Positions 1 to 12,200 of a stretch of 64,000 nucleotides of DNA are shown here, piece after piece; position 1 is the first letter of the stretch, and every line of letters starts with the position of its first letter. A program made the position numbers and the translations under genes. The notes under the pieces were generated by a model. The model searched no databases, was not told the origin of the DNA, and saw only the letters and a list, made by a program, of their open reading frames with translations. Source of the DNA: Arenicola marina (Eukaryota; Annelida; Polychaeta; Arenicolidae). The DNA lies in NCBI GenBank assembly GCA_964019135.1, contig OZ025257.1:14597971-14661970 (forward strand), written 5' to 3'.

Positions 1-1430
1 GCATGCAACAGGGTTGGTTGAGGCACCCATAGACCCATATACCAAGGAACAAACAAAGTATCTTTTAAACAAGATGTTAACGAGAGGAATGCACAAGACA
101 TACAGAAGTCACAATCTTTGTACAGTTGTGCGAAGGTTCATACACACCATATCATATGGGGGCACAAACTCCAGAGAGGGAGGGGGGGTGGGGCAGGTCG
201 AACCACAGGCGCTGCAGATCGACTGACACAGGCCGGGGCCTGTGGGTCGAACCCTACTCCCTCCGGCGTTTGGGGTTACTGTACTGTAGTCTAGATGGTG
301 TGTCAGTGGCTGCACAGGCGCCGTAAATCAACTGACACTGTGACAGATGCCGGGGAGGGAGGGGGGTGGGGTGAGTGGACTATCAACTGATTAGCCCCAT
401 GTGGCGTCGTTGGGAACTGTCTCATATGGGACTATCAACTGATCAACAAGTTTCAATTTATAAAGGCTTCTGTTCGCCTTATGTTAGTGTGTCACGCTCG
501 AACCTGGGTGTCTTCAAGTTCTATACAGTATAGTATTGATAAATACATACCTTTCATTCATATACTTAAGCAAATATTTGTGAATATAAGCAAATCGTAT
601 ACACATGCCGTAGGACTTCGTCTTCGCCTTTCCACAACATTTTTCAAACTTCGCGCATGCGCCTTGCTATCTTCGCCAGGCGGCAGCTGCCGCCTGGTGG
701 CGCGTTACTCACGTCGCGGGCTGTGGCACGCTGCAAATCTCACTGGTGTTTGAGGGCGGAGGGGTGGGGGGGTGGGGGGGGACTTAGTACATTGTTGGGA
801 TTGCGGAGGGGGGGGGGGGGCGGTCCGCGGTAAAGCCACCCCTACTTCACCGCCAAAATACGCTCGTAGGGAGCATTTCACTTTTCACCTTGAAAATCGG
901 CTCGAACGTTTGAACGCGAAAATATCCGCTCGGAAGGGAAATTCCTTTTACCTTGGACCCACTCGGTTTATTACTTTCCCCGGCAAACTCGGCCTATGAA
1001 CGCACATTTTCAGAGTCCCGCGACCGAATTTGGTGGAGCAAAAGGGGGTGGGGGGGGGCTTGACTGCGAACCCCCCCTCAAAACCCGGCAATAAGCACCC
1101 CCCCACCCCCCCTCCCCGGGGATACTGCATAGCCGATACGCCAGTGTAGCTACTTATTCTCGTAGTCGTATTCCCGTATTGATTGCATGATTCCCCTAAT
1201 TTAGAATAATGGAATGACAGTTCATGATAACCATAATGGTAATTCTGCGTGCGCTCAACGGTTCTGTTGAATATAGCAGGACCAAAAAAATTTAAGTTTT
1301 TAAGTTTCAGTATTCAACCTGTGCTCAACTGCATAGTTAGTTTTTAATTAGTCTTTTAATTGTGCATCTGATTCAACAGTTGAGAACTTTCACTGCATAG
1401 TTGGTTTTCAGTTGAATCTCGATCAGTTAG
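1..1430. other. No gene seen; G/C-run-rich flank
   Basis: I see no supportable exon here. The stretch has long G runs near 180-190, 360, 770-830 and 1045-1060 and C runs near 1070-1115. Short frames are open but carry no recognisable domain or paired splice sites. A loose duplication of a GACTGACAC/CAACTGACAC motif with nearby G runs (about 220-440) suggests degraded repeat DNA. Confidence 0.5.
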
Positions 1431-1489
1431 GTCTCGACTGAGAAATAAGTTGTTTTCTGTACGCCGGGGATATTATGTGCAGTTATATC

Positions 1490-2530
1490 ATGCACATCAT
1501 TGTATATGGAATACTCTGCTGATACCATGGTATAATTCTGGTGATACAATGATTTACCATAATATTTCACGGTAATATATGATACATACCGTACATGGTA
1601 GAGTATATATGGTTTACCATGATATACCATGGCAGGATATGGTTTATCATTGGTACCATTGGTGAAGTTGTACCATTGGTGAAGTTGTGGCTGATGTGCC
1701 TGCCTTTTGCCCTATTAGGGGACTCCTATAATTTGATTTGCTCTTTAACCATGTTAACTTACAGCCCGGCTATTATCGTGGTCAACTATGGTACATCGCT
1801 GTGTAATGAATAATATATCATGGTACATAGCATATATTTTGGTAACCTAGCTACCCTGGTATATCATGGCACATGATGGAAAAGCAGTATACACTCCAAA
1901 TCTACTTTGATATAGTGTGGTTATGCCAAATTACTCCATTGTATATTATGATAATGTCCGTCTACCATCATGAAATCGATACCAGGGTTGGTTGTATATT
2001 CAGGACGCTTTAACCATTTTTGGTCATATCGCGTCAATGAGAGTGGAGCCAAGTTACCGGGGGTAACCTCCTACTCTTTGCGTAAACGCACATGGGATCT
2101 TTATCCTGCGACCAAAAAGACATGGCCACAGCGGGAATCAAACCTTCGATCCGCGTGCCATTAGGCTCTCAGGTGACCAGAGCACTCAATGCGAGCGCTC
2201 TAACCCATTAAAAATACCATGGTTAACTATGATATATCATGATATATCATGATGTACCATAGTGTAACCTGGTATATCATAATATGCTATAGTATATCAC
2301 GCCCTTCCAAGATCATAGCATGGTATATCTTAACTTCATCATGATATTACCATGGTAAACTATGATATATCTTAGTATTCTGTGATATATCATAATATAC
2401 CATGGTATATACCGTGGTATATCATAAGATGCTATGGCATATCACACCCTTCCATAATACCATAGTATATATCGGTCGATTATCATGAAATTACCATGAT
2501 ATGCCATGATATATCTTGGTATTTTTTCGT
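1490..2530. repeat. AT-rich palindromic satellite (ATATCATGGTAT type)
   Basis: The stretch is made of degenerate self-complementary words such as TATACCATGGTATA and ATATCATGATATAT, repeated without strict period. It is interrupted at about 1967-2212 by a SINE. Because words read the same on both strands, single-stranded DNA from here should fold into many small hairpins. No coding potential is seen. Confidence 0.75.
1967..2212 (-). mobile_element. tRNA-derived SINE, copy 1 (minus strand)
   Basis: Read on the minus strand it has a tRNA-like head with an A-box-like GGGTTAGAGCGC and a B-box-like region, then a body, and ends in the tail AAGCGTCCTGAATATACAA followed by CAACCAAC. The same sequence in the same orientation is found at about 62284-62541, and the 3' tail alone at about 13318-13366. 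This copy has lost some head bases and sits within the AT-palindromic satellite. Confidence 0.8.
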
Positions 2531-2559
2531 AAGGGATGGAATTACTGTAAAAAATGATT

Positions 2560-2965
2560 TCTAGACATAATATTGTGGTTATACTACAGTAACCAGATAG
2601 TAACTCTAGTAATATTATGCTCACTATAGTAATACTATAGTAGTCAGATAGTGACTATAGTAATATTATGCTCACTATAGTTATACTATAATAGTCAGCT
2701 AGTGACTATGGTAATATCATAGTAATATTGTGCTGACTATAGTAACACTATAGTTGCTGTAGTGATATCATAGTCGTACTATGATAATAATAGTTCTACT
2801 ATAGTACTCTGTAATTCCAGACATAATATTGTAGTAATACTATAGTAGTCAGACAGAGACTATGGTCATATTATAGTAATATTATACTGACCATAGTATT
2901 ACTATAGTAATATTGCATTAGTATTGTACTATTATGGTATAACTATAATATTACTATAGTGAATT
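2560..2965. repeat. AT-rich satellite (ACTATAGTAATAT type)
   Basis: Tandem, degenerate units of roughly 50 bp built from ACTATAGTAATA, ATTATGCTCACTATAG and GTCAGATAGTGAC words. It is a different family from the neighbouring ATATCATGGTAT satellite but has the same palindromic nature. Confidence 0.7.
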
Positions 2966-3763
2966 TTATTAAGGGCGTCTCTAAGGACCCCACGGTGTCC
3001 CCACCCTGATATCTCAGATACGCTCACGGGACAGTGTGATCCGTGTTCTTCCACGTGATATATGTATAGCGACAGGTGGCAGTAATGGACACCCTCGATT
3101 AGATAGCGACCGCAGGGCTACCTAGTAGGTAGTACCCACCCACAGACACCACCTTCACCCACCCCAGCTTTTCTGCCCTAAGACATAGGCGCCCCTACCC
3201 ATACCACCTCTCTGACACAGGTACAACGCTGATTTCACCCCGCCGACCTATATCCACACGACTCCACGCATACGCCACGCATACACACAGACACCACACT
3301 GCCTCCACCCCCCCCCCCCCCCACTCTTTCCAGATCCATAGAAAAGTAAGCGCGAGACAAGTCTCGGGCCCTCTCTCCGCCGCTCGCTCTCTCTCACGCG
3401 CACAGTATGCGCAGGAACGGGGTGGGGGTGGGGTAGGGGGTAAACGCTCTCCCACTCTCCAGAAAGTTTGGCGCAGTCTTCCTCTGCACCCCGCGCCAAA
3501 CTTTTGAGAACTCCCATTTGACCGTGATAGTGTCCGTTAGTCACAGCGGTCGGCCACAGACACTGCCAATGGCAAAGAATGTACGGGACATAAGATTATG
3601 TCTCTAGACTGACATGTTACAGCACAAAGATCCTAACTAACGTGGAAAGTGAGTTAAAAAATACAGGGTTGGAGGGGCTTCCATGTGATTTGATTCTTGT
3701 TGCATGCTGCAGGGAATACCCGGCCGACCTATATCCATAAGACTCCACGCATACGGAGTCTTA

Positions 3764-4391
3764 TCGTAGGGTAATAACACGGCCCTGTAGCCTATAGCTC
3801 TACGTAACAAAGTGCAGAGTGTTATAGCGTTTACCCTCTTATTTTACATGTACTTGCTCCAGAACACACCGCCCTTTTCTTTTGTCGGAAATCGGTCATT
3901 TTATAACTGAAAACAGTTGTGAACTATTTCGCAGCGAACCCGCAGCAATGTCTGCCATTAGATTTCACGCGTTGAGGGAGTCACGTAGTTTGTGTTTGCA
4001 GCCACAGCCTCGTTTTGACGTCAATATGGCGATTCCGTGAATAAGGCGAATCACTCGTTCCCCAAGACCTATCGCCCTACCTGCCTCCCTCCCAGAAAGA
4101 AAACGTTCCGAACCTCCACACGGCACGGAACCCAATATAGGTGACATCGTGGCGTTTCTCTTTTTTCGGTTATTTTGTTTCCGTGGAGCTTCAACAGGTT
4201 TTCTTTTAAAATTTAAGTCGTGCTCCAAGAGTTTAGGACAAATTATGTTTTGTAAGAAAAAGATCACGATGTCTTAAAGCGGAACCGTATGCAACTGACA
4301 GGGGAGTCGCAGCTTATTCTTAAAGATCCATTCAAATATAAGCTATTTGTTACGTAGAGCTATAGGCTACGTGCCGTTTTATTACCCTACG
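3764..4391. mobile_element. MITE-like element with ~47-bp terminal inverted repeats
   Basis: The left end (3764-3812, beginning CGTAGGGTAATAACACGGCC) is the near-perfect reverse complement of the right end (4346-4391, ending TTTTATTACCCTACG). Both arms contain the shared core TAGCCTATAGCTCTACGTAACAAA in opposite orientation. The 530-bp interior has a minus-strand open frame with no recognised transposase, so this is a non-autonomous DNA transposon. The target duplication was not resolved. Confidence 0.75.
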
Positions 4392-4504
4392 CTACTGCAC
4401 TAAGCGATGCGAGAAGTGGACTTGTTCATCTGAAGAGGAGGATTTCGAGGGATTGACCAATCCACAAACCATAGATATGTCACTGTTTAGACTACAACTA
4501 CGAG

Positions 4505-4765
4505 CGGTGTAGTCCGCTTAACTGTAAAATTGGATATTGTGTTAACTGATGTCTAGCGCGGTTTCCGCATGTAGTCCGCCTAACTGTAAAGTTGGACACT
4601 GCGGTAAATGATGTCTAGCATTCCAAACTACGTCCACTTAACTGTAAAATTGCACACTTATAAAATTGGATAACTGATGCCTAGCGCTGTTTCCGCATAT
4701 AGTCCGCCTAACTGTGTAGTTGGATACTGCGGTAAATGAGATACTGGGGTAACTGATGTCTAGCG
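4505..4765 (+). repeat. Minisatellite, ~62-67 bp unit, about four copies
   Basis: Each unit contains TAGTCCGC(C/T)TAACTGTA, then a TTGGA-AC-GCGGTAA stretch and TGATGTCTAGCG. Copies diverge by substitutions and small length changes. Confidence 0.7.
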
Positions 4766-4914
4766 GGTGTGCAATGTTGTTGCTTTGATGACGGTTTGGG
4801 CATTGCTACCAGTTTGACTACCAACTTGCCACAGATATCTGACATGGTGTTGAATTCGGGGATAAGGCATTGGGATCTTTAAAGACCCATATTTAGACAT
4901 ATGTGCAAGTGATT

Positions 4915-5780
4915 TAGACATATGTCCAAATGAATTGCACATATGTCCAATTCATTTGTACATATGTCCAATTCATTTGTACATATGTCCAATTCATTTG
5001 TACATATGTCCAATTCATTTGCACATGTCCAATTCATTTAGACATATGTCCAAATCATTTAGACACATGTCCAAATCATTTGGACATATGGGTGAGGGTG
5101 GATGTGGAGGTGAAGGAGGCGGAGGTGGCTTTGGAGGTGGAGGTGGAGGAGATGGCTCTGGAGGTGAAGGTGGCTTTGGAGGTGAAGGTGGAGGTGGAGG
5201 TGGAGGTAAAGGTGGGGGTGGGGGTGGAGGTGGAGGTGGAGGTACGGGTGGATGTAGGGGTGGAGGTGGGGGTGGGGATGGAGGTGGGGTGGGGGTGGAT
5301 GTGGAGGAGGCGGAGGTGGCTTTGCAGATGGAGGTGGGGTTGGGGTGGAGGTGAAGATGAAGGTGGGGGAGGGGTAGGGGGAGGAGGTGGCGGTGGAGGT
5401 GGAGGTGGGGGGTAGGGGTGGAGGTGGAGGTGGAGGTGAAGGTGTGCAAATGATTTGGACATATGTGCAAATGATTTGGACATATGTGCAAATGATTTGG
5501 ACATATGTGCGAATCGGAAGGATTTGTACATATGTCTAATTGAATTAAAGATATGTCCAAATCAATTTTACATATATTCAATTCAATTATACATATTCAA
5601 TTATACATATGTATAATTCCATTTTGCATATGTCTAATTCAATGTTTATTTGTCTGGCAGTCATTAAGAGACGACAAATATTTGGACATATGTACAAATA
5701 TTTACACATATGTCCAAATTAATTGTACATATGTGCATATATTTGAACATATGTGCAAATACTCTATTAAATTCCACTTT
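4915..5780. repeat. CATATG minisatellite (21-bp) bracketing a GGAGGT G-rich array
   Basis: From 4915 to 5095 and from 5440 to 5775 the DNA repeats a roughly 21-bp unit with the core ACATATGT followed by CCAAATCATTTGG variants. Between them (about 5096-5440) lies a purine-rich array of GGAGGT/GGTGGA. The long proline-rich and glycine-rich open frames across it are consequences of the repeat. The G-rich strand (plus) could form quadruplexes. No gene is called. Confidence 0.85.
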
Positions 5781-6298
5781 GGCTTGCATTGAACGTAACA
5801 CTGAAAAGCGATAAGCACCCAGCGACTGTTCAAGGCGGCTGCTGCTGCCAATGTGCCAGTGCATGCGGCGGCATAGGTGGGACAGACAGCTTCATTTCAT
5901 TAGTATAGATAACCGTAATATGTTCCTGCAGCATAAATGCAATGGATTTGCAAATAACATTGTTTTCATTATACGTACGTCTGCTTTGTTTGGTATTCTA
6001 TTAGAGTCAGCGAAGATGTCTTGAACAGCTCCGTAGATGCTACTCAGACCTTGAAAGGGTAGTAAATGGAGAGCATGCGTCTACAGAATCATCGAGCAAC
6101 AGCACAAACTCCTCGTGTCCCTCAGTGATTCTGGAAAACAGGCAGCCATCATCTTCGCTTGGCAGCGCAAATGCATCTGTGTTAGACGAACACAGGCGGC
6201 TTTTCTCACGATCTCAGGTATTTAATAATGACGAAATAATAATGTTTCATTATTTATCAATATGTTTTATTTGTCTGGCAGTCATTAAGAGACGACAA
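5644..6298 (+). repeat. Direct duplication of a ~34-bp segment
   Basis: The segment beginning TTTATTTGTCTGGCAGTC and ending AAGAGACGACAA occurs at 5644-5678 and again at 6264-6298, in the same orientation, on either side of the first visible HECT-gene exon. It could be a local segmental duplication or two fragments of one dispersed repeat. Confidence 0.6.
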
Positions 6299-9200
6299 CG
6301 TTAAGAGACGACAGCGAATGCATACAGCTGCCGCTGTCAAAGGGCAAAGTCACATAAGCTTTTAGCTGTTCCTTAACTATTGCGAGATAGGGACCAAGCC
6401 GAATAAATGGTCACTGGGGTCAGGTTTTTTTACTGCGTTTGAAAGAGCACCTACTCTGCTTTAGCGTCCCTTGCAATGTGCCAATTTGCATTTAAATCGG
6501 CAGTTTGGGAGCAACAAACTAATATTGCCATTAATTCATTTAACATTAGATAAATTGAGCGAGATTTTTGGCGGGAAATAACCCCCAGTCGATTTCTAGG
6601 TTCTATGCGGCTTTTGTTATTACATAGTACAATGAGCATTCAACTTGGCCTCTGGTAGCCACATATCAAGGTCACTGGGTCATGGTCAAGGTCACGACTG
6701 GGTAGAGGTACCGAAACATGTAGCCCCAATATCAATTGAGACAAGAGAGCTACAGTTTGTTTGAGAGTATTCTTCTAAGAGAGCCGTAAAAGTAAAAAGA
6801 ATGTTTTCTCAGACTTATTGTCACAATACGCCGTGACTACATGAATACCATTTCATCCCTCATACTTGGTGGATTATGTACGGGCGCCAACACTATGTCC
6901 CTGCCTCTGATCTGGGCAAAAATGCTTAAAAGTTTGGTTCCTTTTTATATGGCATTGGTCACCACCCTGAGTGAACTCGTCTTATATATTAAAGCTATGT
7001 ACTTCTTCCCGCAGAGATTCAATCCATACAGTCGAGGTCGGAGGAGGCCAGGTTGGTTACAACGAGTAATCTCAGGGGGGTAACTGAAATTAACTGAAAT
7101 GACCGACAGTGGACATATCAATAATCAATCAGCAGTGCATGACCACGAAACACTGAATCGTGTTATCAAAAAAGAAAAACGTGACCCTACTTGTCCTGTT
7201 ATCCTTGCCAATGCTGTTATTACATATCATTTCTGGTTAAAGTCAGCCTTCCCAATGCATATCTGCATCTAACATGGGGGGAGGGATACCCCCTCTGAAT
7301 CGCAAATCCCCAAGAATTAGGGAGAACAATAGCGAATCTCCAAGATGAGGACATTGTAAAGGTGTGTCCGAGAAAAAACACCTCAAATGTGATATCGCGA
7401 ATATGAAGGAATTCGCAGACATTAATAACGGGGGGCGGTAAATAGGCAACTTGTCTGAACCAGGAATTGTACGGATAACGATCCCCAAAATTTGCCAACA
7501 GCTAAACGCGAATCTCCAAGAATTCCTGGATGGCAATCGCGCAGATCTAAAAAGGTACCCCCCCCCCCACCAAGTTTTCAAATGATTTTTGACAAAAATA
7601 TAATATATAAAACGCAAACATAATATTGTTATAATAATACAAACATAATAATATTATTATTGAAAATGTGGTTTTCTCCCCCAGGAAGGACAACGAGCAA
7701 GACATTTGTTTGCCTAGCTGAGACAAATAGAGATCTTGCCCCAAATCTGCAGGAAAAGCGCATCCTAATTCAGAATGGTCTTGGGGAGCGACGAATCGCT
7801 CTGCCAATTGCAGGGAACGCGACCGACATGAAGGAGGCCCTATACAGGTAAGCCATCTTAGATATACACTGTGTAGTGCATGGCCAGTTACATTTGCCGC
7901 GAAAAGTTGGAGAACCCCGCCTTTGCATTACATGATCATATCCATAGATGAAGCTCCTGATGGCGTGTTCGATTTATATGAAACCAACACCGGTTTGCCG
8001 AACTAAGTGTTCGACAGGAGATGAACCGAAACCGGTTTCCTCGAAACCGTGAAACTATCGAGAGAGCTGGTTTGACGATTTCGGTTCCGCGGAACTGTCA
8101 GTTCAGTGAACACATAGACCATAGTTAATCATAAATGTAATGAATAGAGACTTCTGGACAAACGTATGTGACTAATTTATTTACGGTAAGTCCAATCGCG
8201 GGTAGAAAATGAAACAGACGGCATATTTATGCTGGCATAAACTTCATATTAAGCACTACATAAGCACATGACCATTGCTCAAATACATGCTGAAACTGTA
8301 AACAAGGAAATTATGTGTTCGCCTTTAGGTGGGCAAACTGTTGAAACCGGTTTCAAAGCCAGTTTCGGTTTTCAGTCGGTATCAGGTAAATCGAACACGG
8401 GTTAGTCGCAATAACCATATTTGTCTCTCAATGAATAATTGTCGGCCACTGTACAATAAGAAAACAACTCGATACGTATTACACGCGTATATACATGTAA
8501 ATGCATATTCGTTATCTCTTGCAAAGTAGCGTGGCATACTTGATGAATTTTTCAGGGAATATCCAGCCCTCGAAACCCGCGGAGGTTTTGACATGATGGC
8601 TATGGCCTCCGGGTCAAGGACACGGCTAGAAACCGTGAAGTACGGAGCATGTGAGGTGGCGGAGTTGGGGGCCTTTGGCACCGGGCGCATATACCTACGC
8701 CCCATACAGCGGGACATCCCGCTGGTGAACTCATTAGGGTCAGAACATTGCGAGGAGGAGGTGTGTTTGTTCTGCAGCCAGAGGCTCCCTCTCTGTGACA
8801 TGAGAGAGCATCTGGAAACCTGCGAGGTAAAACCATTTTGAACTGTGTTACAAGTAAATTGTGATAAGAGCCTTGGGTGAGATGATAAGTGCGCGGACAC
8901 TGCACACCGTCATGTGTGATCAGTGATAATGTGACGAAAATATACACATATCTTGGTCCCCAGGGATTTTTTTTATTCTTTTGTTTATTGCCACAGATGA
9001 TTTAATTGAAGGAACTATGCAAATTTGATTCTCCTACGAACGAAATTTTAATCTCATGAACGGCTTGAAACGGCTTGAAACTTAGAACTGCGAGGCTTCG
9101 AAGATAGGAAGTACCCGCGACATAAATGTGTTCATGCCTCAGGCCTGCAGGAGGTGGGGATTGGGGGGGGGCGGCAATTTTGAGGTGGTGTTTTCGTCGT

Positions 9201-12200
9201 AAGGTCTCTTTACCACCTCGTCAGTTGTCTAAGTGGGCACTCCTAAATTCTAGCTAAGTCGCTTGGACACTATGCATTTGACCCACTCCTTCCCCACCCA
9301 CCTTTAATTACAATTCTTTGGAGCCAGCAGTGACAAAGTGACTGTATTTACCTGTTTTACCTTGAATCAGGGGCTCGCTCTTTTGTTTGCAAGGAAGCAA
9401 GAATATATCAGTTTGCCGACGACAATAGTCTATTCATGAAGGACGAACAATCCATACTTGAAGCACTAAAACGCATTGGGTTAAATTTGAATTGAAATAA
9501 AACAGAGCAGGCCAATTTGGAAGCTTGCCTCGTTGGTCACTAAGGACACGTTTATTCCTCTGCAATAGAAAATACTCCATACCATTTATATCCAACTAAA
9601 GATGGAAATTGTCTCAGTCAAATCTACGTAACTATTGTTTGTATTTTAAGACTATTGTTTTCAGAACGCGCTCCAGAATCGGGTTGACACATCTGAGGTT
9701 GAACGTGGGCCATCTCCTGTGGGAGACAGGTATGTCGGGTAGCCCACTTATATTACTCATTACGTTTCTTGCATCCCCTGCGTACTCAAACATAGGGCCC
9801 CAGAGGGGCTTTTTCGACACGGCGACACGGCGATTTTTAAAATCGACAACGCGACACTAATTGGGGTTGTCTTAGAATCGACATGCGACATAAGACTTAG
9901 CGACACGCGACATGGACCTTTCTTAAAATCGACACGCGACATGGACCTTTTCTTAAAATCGACACGCCACATGGACCTTTTTTTAAAATTGACACGCGAC
10001 ATGGACCTTTTCTTAAAATCGACACGCGACATGGCTACCCCCCCTCAGGGGCCCTCAACATGCGTCTTGGCCCTAAATCACCAAGAATAGTGTCGCGACG
10101 TTATTGTCGGTCTTCTTTGTGGGGTCTCTACAGCGAGTCCACAACACACCAGGCAGCGGTCTCTATAATCTTTATTCCTCTCTTGATATTATATACAACG
10201 GTCCTCTCTGCCGGTCACTCCCTAACTCCCACACAAACCTACGCTGCCCGTGCACTCTGCAGAGCCGGATATCCCTCAGCCAAATTAATCCCGAGAGAGC
10301 GCGGGACTGCGCGTTCCCCAGGGAGAACCGGCGAGCGGGAATCTGGCTAAGAGGCCGGAAACGGAGTGAATGCTTGAAAAGGCAACGCTTGCTGAATGAA
10401 CTGCGTTGCTGAACTGAGCTCGCTGCTGGGCTGGGGCATGGAAATATATGCGTGTCATAATAGTATTTCTAGGGGCGGATCTTGAAATGTCAAAGAGGGG
10501 TGCAATGGGTGGGGGGGGGGGGGGGGGTAGGTTAAGTGAAAATTGCGACCGGGGAGGGGGGCCCACCATTTTTTATGACCAGGGGAAGGGGTGGGGGAGT
10601 CGATAACCCAGCTGCCCTTGATTTGGCATGGAAGAACGGCGTTCGTCCTCAAATAGTCATTAAAAAATGTCGACTTTAAGACCTTGACATCCACTTTCTT
10701 GAGGGGGTGGGGGGGGGGGGATAAACCCCTTGAGCCCCCCCCCCCCCCTGTATCCGCCACTGATTCATCAGTAGAATCGCTCTATTGCATTGTACAAATT
10801 AAGGTAAAGTGGTTGCAAAAGCTGGATGATCGGATTTGCGAAATTTACACCAGCGTCGTGTGTTAGCAGTAACCGACAGTGAAAAATTCCCTCTTTGACA
10901 TATAGCGTCACGTGGTTCATGCGTAAATTGTCTTTCAATATACTTTCAAGGCGCATTTGGCAGTCAGTCTTGAATAGAATACAAAATTTCGGCAGGTCTG
11001 AAAGAACATCAACACAGACTCCAGCTGCGACGTCAGCGACACCAGACCCGCTAACATCCATGACGTCATCAACATCTGAGCCGCCAGCACCAATGCCAAC
11101 ATTAGAGCCAGCTCCACTTACGTCAGCTGCTCCGCAAGAAAACGAACGGAACGATTTGGAACGGTAAACGGTCCCTCGCGTGGAACGTGTATTCCTTGGC
11201 TTTTTAGAAGAAAAACACAACATACGCAGTTAGAAAATAGTCGCAACTTTGTGAAATCAAATTTTATCGGTCGCAAATAGATATATATGATATATGACGC
11301 TGTACGATTATGGATTCTTATCAACTAATATGTATCATTATCAGTTGCCAATGATGTGTTTTCGTACTACATTACAGTGTATTGTCCGCTGATGAGTTGG
11401 TTGACATCATAGCGGCGGAGATGTAAGTTTGAAAATCAGTCCCTGTTTTTATACCTATTAATAAGTCATTAATTAAGTCCTCTTTCTAACAATGTTTACA
11501 TAGACTATAAATAAAACTATTTTTTATTGTGTACGGTAATGGAACTCCGGTCATTTGCAGCTCAATACGTTTTTCTTTCTTCTGTGATGTCCCCTGGTTG
11601 CAGAATAAATAATGTCATATTCCGAGACATTAATATGCTCGTTTTATTCCGAGGTTTAATTTATTTGGTATACATTGATTGTTTACATTTTTCTCTCAAT
11701 ATGCGTCTGATCGTTATTTATATTTTACTGTTAAGAGGAAAGATGTGAGCGATCCCGTTGAGATCCTCCGTCGGTTTCAGTCGTTAATAATGACTGGGCG
11801 CGAACTGGACCCATCGCTTGAAGATGGTCTGTTAGAAGGGGACGTCTTTACAATCTACATCTCAAGAAATCGGTTCTTCTCCGATACAATGGAGGAACTA
11901 ACCAGGGATGAAGCCCCGAACCTCCGCGTCCCATTAGACGTTGTGTTCTACGGGGAGGAGGCACAGGACCTGGGAGGCCCGAGACGGGACTTCCTGGCAC
12001 TGGCTCTGCGCCAAATAAAAGCCAAATTGTTTGAAGAGGTGGACGGCTAGCTTAATCTGGTCGACAACCAGACGTACACGAGAATGAAGTATTTCTTTGC
12101 CGCCGGATTACTGATGAGTGCGTAATTGTTCATATTGATCTGAACACAATACACCGTTTTTTCTTCAAACGTGAAATGGCAACGGATTGCCCGGTTGTAT

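Noticed and set aside
3965-4267. 100-codon minus-strand frame inside the 3.8-4.4 kb MITE
   Set aside because: No recognisable transposase or other domain and no repeat-independent support. Left as MITE interior.
5015-5581. Proline-rich and glycine-rich open frames of 139-188 codons
   Set aside because: They are the translation of the GGAGGT and CATATG tandem repeats, open in several frames on both strands, with no splice or domain support.
8382-8947. Minus-strand open frames opposite HECT exon 4
   Set aside because: Antisense shadows of the plus-strand exon 8556-8826, whose frame, splice sites and finger motif are well supported.
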